Positions 5,688-7,959 of a DNA stretch of 7,959 bases are shown here, in pieces. The position numbers and the translations under genes were made by a program. The stretch is from JAIEPT01 sp038217425 (lineage in GTDB: Bacteria > Planctomycetota > Planctomycetia > Gemmatales > Gemmataceae), in contig JBBQPM010000260.1 in NCBI GenBank assembly GCA_038217425.1, forward strand, positions 1 to 7,959. Reading direction: 5' to 3'. Under the pieces are notes generated by a model, which saw only the letters and a program-made list of their open reading frames with translations, was not told the origin of the DNA and did not search any database. Every line of letters starts with the position of its first letter. Position 1 is the stretch's first letter.

Positions 5688-6506
5688 TTACGCCAGTAGC
5701 TCGCGCAATTCGCCCGCAAAAACGATCTCGGCGCTGCCCCGGAGCGACGGATGCCAGCCGTCTACTGACTTTTTGACGGTCACTTCGAGAGTCTTTCCAG
5801 ATCTCGTCCGGAGGCTGACTGGGTCACTTCCCAGGCCCCATTCTGTCAACAGAATTCCCGACGCGACTGCCCCGGTGCCGCAGGCCAACGTCTCTCCTTC
5901 GACGCCTCGCTCATACGTCCGGATGCCCCACCCCGACTCGTTTCGGGAAAGAAAATTGACGTTCGCACCATCGCTCAGGGATCGATCCCGACGGATACTC
6001 GATCCCCGACCCACGATATCCGCGGTCTGCACGTCCTCGTCGACGATCACAACATGTGGCACGCCTGCGCGAACGAAACCCAGTCGCTCCTCGCGCCGGA
6101 GCCTTGGAATCGACTGCAGTACCGGAGCAACCTCGGTAACTACGGCCAGGTCGATCTGAGGCCGCCCATCCACCATTCTGGCGTGGATGAGCCCCGCATC
6201 AGTTTGAATCTGAACCTCGCCGCCATCGGTCAGACCCAGTTCGTGAGCCAGGCGGACAGAGCATAAAGTGGCATTCCCGCAAAGCTCGCCAAGCGAGCCA
6301 TCACTATTGTAATAGCGTATCGAAAACGTGTTAGCTCTATCCGGCTTCAGGAATACCACTCCATCTGCGCCGACGCCGGTCGCCCTGGCGGATATCGACC
6401 TTATCGCGTCGGAGCTTTCCAGGGTATCTGCAGGGCCGTCTGCCAGGCTGAAAAAAACGAAGTCGTTCCCCGACCCGCTCAGCTTGTAAAAGCGGCGGCC
6501 ATTCAT
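5688..6506 (-). CDS. dapF: Diaminopimelate epimerase
   Basis: The enzyme interconverts LL- and meso-diaminopimelate without PLP, in the cytoplasmic lysine and peptidoglycan-precursor pathway. It has 272 aa, the usual length. It contains YKLSGSGNDF (7-16), the first catalytic cysteine in GELCGNATLC (Cys76), AGVPHVVIV (147-155), GANVNF (180-185), the second catalytic cysteine in EGETLACGTGA (Cys209) and GSAEIVFAGEL (257-267). I start at ATG 6506, one nt after the glycosyltransferase stop, because family homology begins there (MNGRRFYKLSG). The frame stays open upstream for 51 more codons, but those overlap the glycosyltransferase and do not look like DapF. The first motif reads CGNATLC where many family members have CGNG-x-R-C, a modest divergence. 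Expression is probably coupled to the upstream glycosyltransferase. Confidence 0.95.
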   Translation of the reverse strand: MNGRRFYKLSGSGNDFVFFSLADGPADTLESSDAIRSISARATGVGADGVVFLKPDRANTFSIRYYNSDGSLGELCGNATLCSVRLAHELGLTDGGEVQIQTDAGLIHARMVDGRPQIDLAVVTEVAPVLQSIPRLRREERLGFVRAGVPHVVIVDEDVQTADIVGRGSSIRRDRSLSDGANVNFLSRNESGWGIRTYERGVEGETLACGTGAVASGILLTEWGLGSDPVSLRTRSGKTLEVTVKKSVDGWHPSLRGSAEIVFAGELRELLA

Positions 6507-6507
6507 C

Positions 6508-7230
6508 TCAGATCTTGCCTCGTATGCTCCACCACCTGAGGCGCCAGACCATCCACACGGCCTCGCGCACAATCTTTTTAGACATCTTGCTCGACCCCTC
6601 AGTTCGGTCCACGAATACGATTGGTATTTCCATGATTCGAAATCCCTTCTTCCACGCACGAACCGTCATCTCGATCTGAAACGCATAGCCGTTCGACTTG
6701 ATGTCATCGAGGTCAATCGACTCGAGAACGCGACGCCGAAAGCACTTGAAGCCGCCAGTTGAGTCGAATATCTGAAGTCCCGTTACCCGGCGTGAGTAAA
6801 TATTCGCCGAATATGAAAGGAACAGTCGGCCCATCGGCCAGTTCACGACGTTCACCTGACCGTTCTGATAGCGCGAACCGATCACTAGATCAGCCGCCTG
6901 AATGGCCTTGAGGAATTCTGGAAGCCGCTCAGGAGCGTGCGAGAAGTCCGCGTCCATCTCGAATATGAACTGATAATCACGTGCAAGCGCCCACTTGAAG
7001 CCGGCGACGTAAGCCGTTCCCAGGCCGAGCTTTGCGGCGCGATGTATCGCGTGAACTCGAGGGTTCGCGTCGGCGATGGCATCGACGATCTCACCGGTTC
7101 CATCGGGAGATCCGTCGTCCACGATCAGCATGTCTATCGACGGATCCTGAGAAAGCACCGCCGCGATGAGGCGAGCGATGTTCTCCTTCTCGTTGTAAGT
7201 CGGAACTATTACTAGTGTGCGGTCAGGCAA
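6508..7230 (-). CDS. Polyprenol-phosphate mannosyltransferase-like GT2 glycosyltransferase (DPM1-like)
   Basis: This 240-aa cytoplasmic-face enzyme probably transfers a hexose from a nucleotide sugar (GDP-mannose in the named family) to a polyprenyl phosphate, for later use in glycan or protein glycosylation. Seen are VIVPTYNEKENI (7-18), IVDDGSPDGTGE (36-47), the metal-binding MDADFSHAPERLPEF (about 93-107), GSRYQNG and NWPMGR, the acceptor-loop-like STGGFKCFRR (about 158-167), SNGYAFQIEM, and VDRTEGSSKMS near the end. There is no C-terminal GtrA-like membrane domain, so it is the short form. The start is TTG at 7230-7228, overlapping the upstream YfhO-like gene by 8 nt. AGGGAG lies 10 nt and GAAGGG 3 nt upstream, and the next in-frame ATG would be far inside the fold. 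The neighbour dapF starts one nt after its stop. The exact sugar is not determined by the sequence. Confidence 0.9.
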   Translation of the reverse strand: MPDRTLVIVPTYNEKENIARLIAAVLSQDPSIDMLIVDDGSPDGTGEIVDAIADANPRVHAIHRAAKLGLGTAYVAGFKWALARDYQFIFEMDADFSHAPERLPEFLKAIQAADLVIGSRYQNGQVNVVNWPMGRLFLSYSANIYSRRVTGLQIFDSTGGFKCFRRRVLESIDLDDIKSNGYAFQIEMTVRAWKKGFRIMEIPIVFVDRTEGSSKMSKKIVREAVWMVWRLRWWSIRGKI

Positions 7231-7959
7231 TCGCCCTTCGCTCCCTGATGATTCCCGCTAGGATGAGAAACGCCGTAGCTGCAAGTGCCAACAATGTTAT
7301 CAGCTTCCCTGTTTCGAAGCTTGTACTTTCAAAGAAGAGCTCGATGGTCCGGCCCCCCGCTGGCAATGCTACGCCCATGATCGAAATGTTCGCGCGACCA
7401 ACCGTGGCTTCCTTGCCGTCAACCGTAGCCCGCCAGCCCGGATAAAAATTCTCGGACACGACGAGGGCCGAGCCTGACGTGGCCGGTTCTGAAAGCTCGA
7501 TGGATACACGACCGGGCTCGTACCTGGTAACCTTCGCCGTTGTTCCAACTCCCAGCGGCATCACGCTGAGCGAATCCGGCCCGGCGACATCGGCAGTTGG
7601 CGCGAACAAGGCCGCACTGCGGACGTCAAAGCCACGATTGAATATGGTCGCCGCTACCGCATCGTCTTCGGCCTTCACGAACGTCGGAGTTACCCATGCA
7701 TACGGGTTTTCACCCGGTAGTCGGTACAGGTGAATCGACGTGCCCGCCGAGTTTTTCACGGGGCCTATTACCCACTCTGCACCCGGGAAGTACTCACTGA
7801 CCGTGGCGCTGTTCGTCATCAGGTAACGAATGTTGAGCAGCTGCCAGATTTGCGGGTTGAACACCTGCTGAAACCCTTCATCCTTCTGGAGGAGGCGGTT
7901 GTATAAGTCGAGCTGGTTGCCGTGGTAACCAAGTACCCCACGAATCCTGTGGATCATGA
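7223..7959 (-). CDS. YfhO-like membrane protein, C-terminal part (5' truncated by window edge)
   Basis: About 245 residues are visible. The reading frame continues past the right edge, so the ATG at 7957 is probably internal; YfhO-family proteins are normally much longer, with many membrane helices N-terminal to this part. Seen are GYHGNQLDLYN, IRYLMTNS, a beta-rich periplasmic portion, and the family-typical SENFYPGWRATVDGKEATV followed by ALPAGGRTIELFFES. One transmembrane helix lies near the C-terminus (GKLITLLALAATAFLILAGI) with a basic cytoplasmic end (RERRAIA). Family members are linked to cell-surface glycan or lipoteichoic-acid glycosylation and have a GT-C-like architecture. Overlap with a polyprenol-phosphate-mannose-synthase-like gene suggests that the lipid-linked sugar made there is used by this protein (inference). 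Confidence 0.85.
   Translation of the reverse strand, partial: MIHRIRGVLGYHGNQLDLYNRLLQKDEGFQQVFNPQIWQLLNIRYLMTNSATVSEYFPGAEWVIGPVKNSAGTSIHLYRLPGENPYAWVTPTFVKAEDDAVAATIFNRGFDVRSAALFAPTADVAGPDSLSVMPLGVGTTAKVTRYEPGRVSIELSEPATSGSALVVSENFYPGWRATVDGKEATVGRANISIMGVALPAGGRTIELFFESTSFETGKLITLLALAATAFLILAGIIRERRAIA

Noticed and set aside
6507..6659. 51-residue N-terminal extension of DapF
   Set aside because: It lies entirely inside the 3' end of the glycosyltransferase gene in another frame, is Arg/Cys/Trp-rich, and DapF homology begins at the ATG at 6506.

Overview
The window looks like the right-hand end of an integrated genetic element joined to ordinary bacterial chromosome. The junction is a 42-bp 3' half of a tRNA-Arg(CCT) gene at 3526-3567. 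The host is a moderately GC-rich, probably soil or environmental bacterium. The style of the chromosomal genes (a one-TM TPR protein, an OpgC-like acyltransferase, and a YfhO / dolichol-phosphate-mannose-synthase-like / DapF run) is reminiscent of Gemmatimonadota. That is an impression from gene content, not a phylogenetic result.

Element side (1-3567): a compact plus-strand gene string. It starts with the C-terminal tail of an unidentified protein (3-200). A 549-aa beta-class DNA methyltransferase with a C-terminal PD-(D/E)XK-like nuclease-fold domain follows (252-1901). Next come a small protein of unknown function (1905-2315), a small protein with an XRE/Cro-like helix-turn-helix signature (2302-2553), and a small three-TM membrane protein (2550-2999). 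The last four genes are separated by 3 nt or overlap, so they are probably one transcript. This is accessory cargo of the defence or epigenetic type. No integrase lies in the window.

Element terminus (3000-3525): I support no protein-coding gene here. It holds at least twelve copies of GTGACG (core TGTGACGA, best unit TGTGACGAAG) in both orientations within about 340 bp, partly as doublets at 8-bp spacing. Embedded among them is a long A/T-flanked hairpin that looks like a bidirectional terminator. The array may be an iteron-type origin, a set of recombinase arm sites or a regulator-binding array. It is the most unusual structure in the window.

Chromosome side (3568-7959): a plus-strand pair encodes a membrane-anchored TPR protein (3667-4314) and an acyltransferase-3 family membrane protein (4348-5445). 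It converges, over a 242-bp hairpin-rich spacer, on a minus-strand operon. In transcription order that operon is the C-terminal part of a YfhO-like membrane protein (cut by the right edge), a polyprenol-phosphate-mannose-synthase-like GT2 glycosyltransferase starting at TTG, and dapF (diaminopimelate epimerase, lysine and peptidoglycan precursor synthesis). These three genes overlap by 8 nt or are 1 nt apart.

Taken together: a mobile element carrying a methyltransferase-nuclease cassette has inserted at a tRNA-Arg(CCT) gene. It should have left the complete, reconstituted tRNA at its other end, beyond the left edge, and this 3' fragment at its right end.
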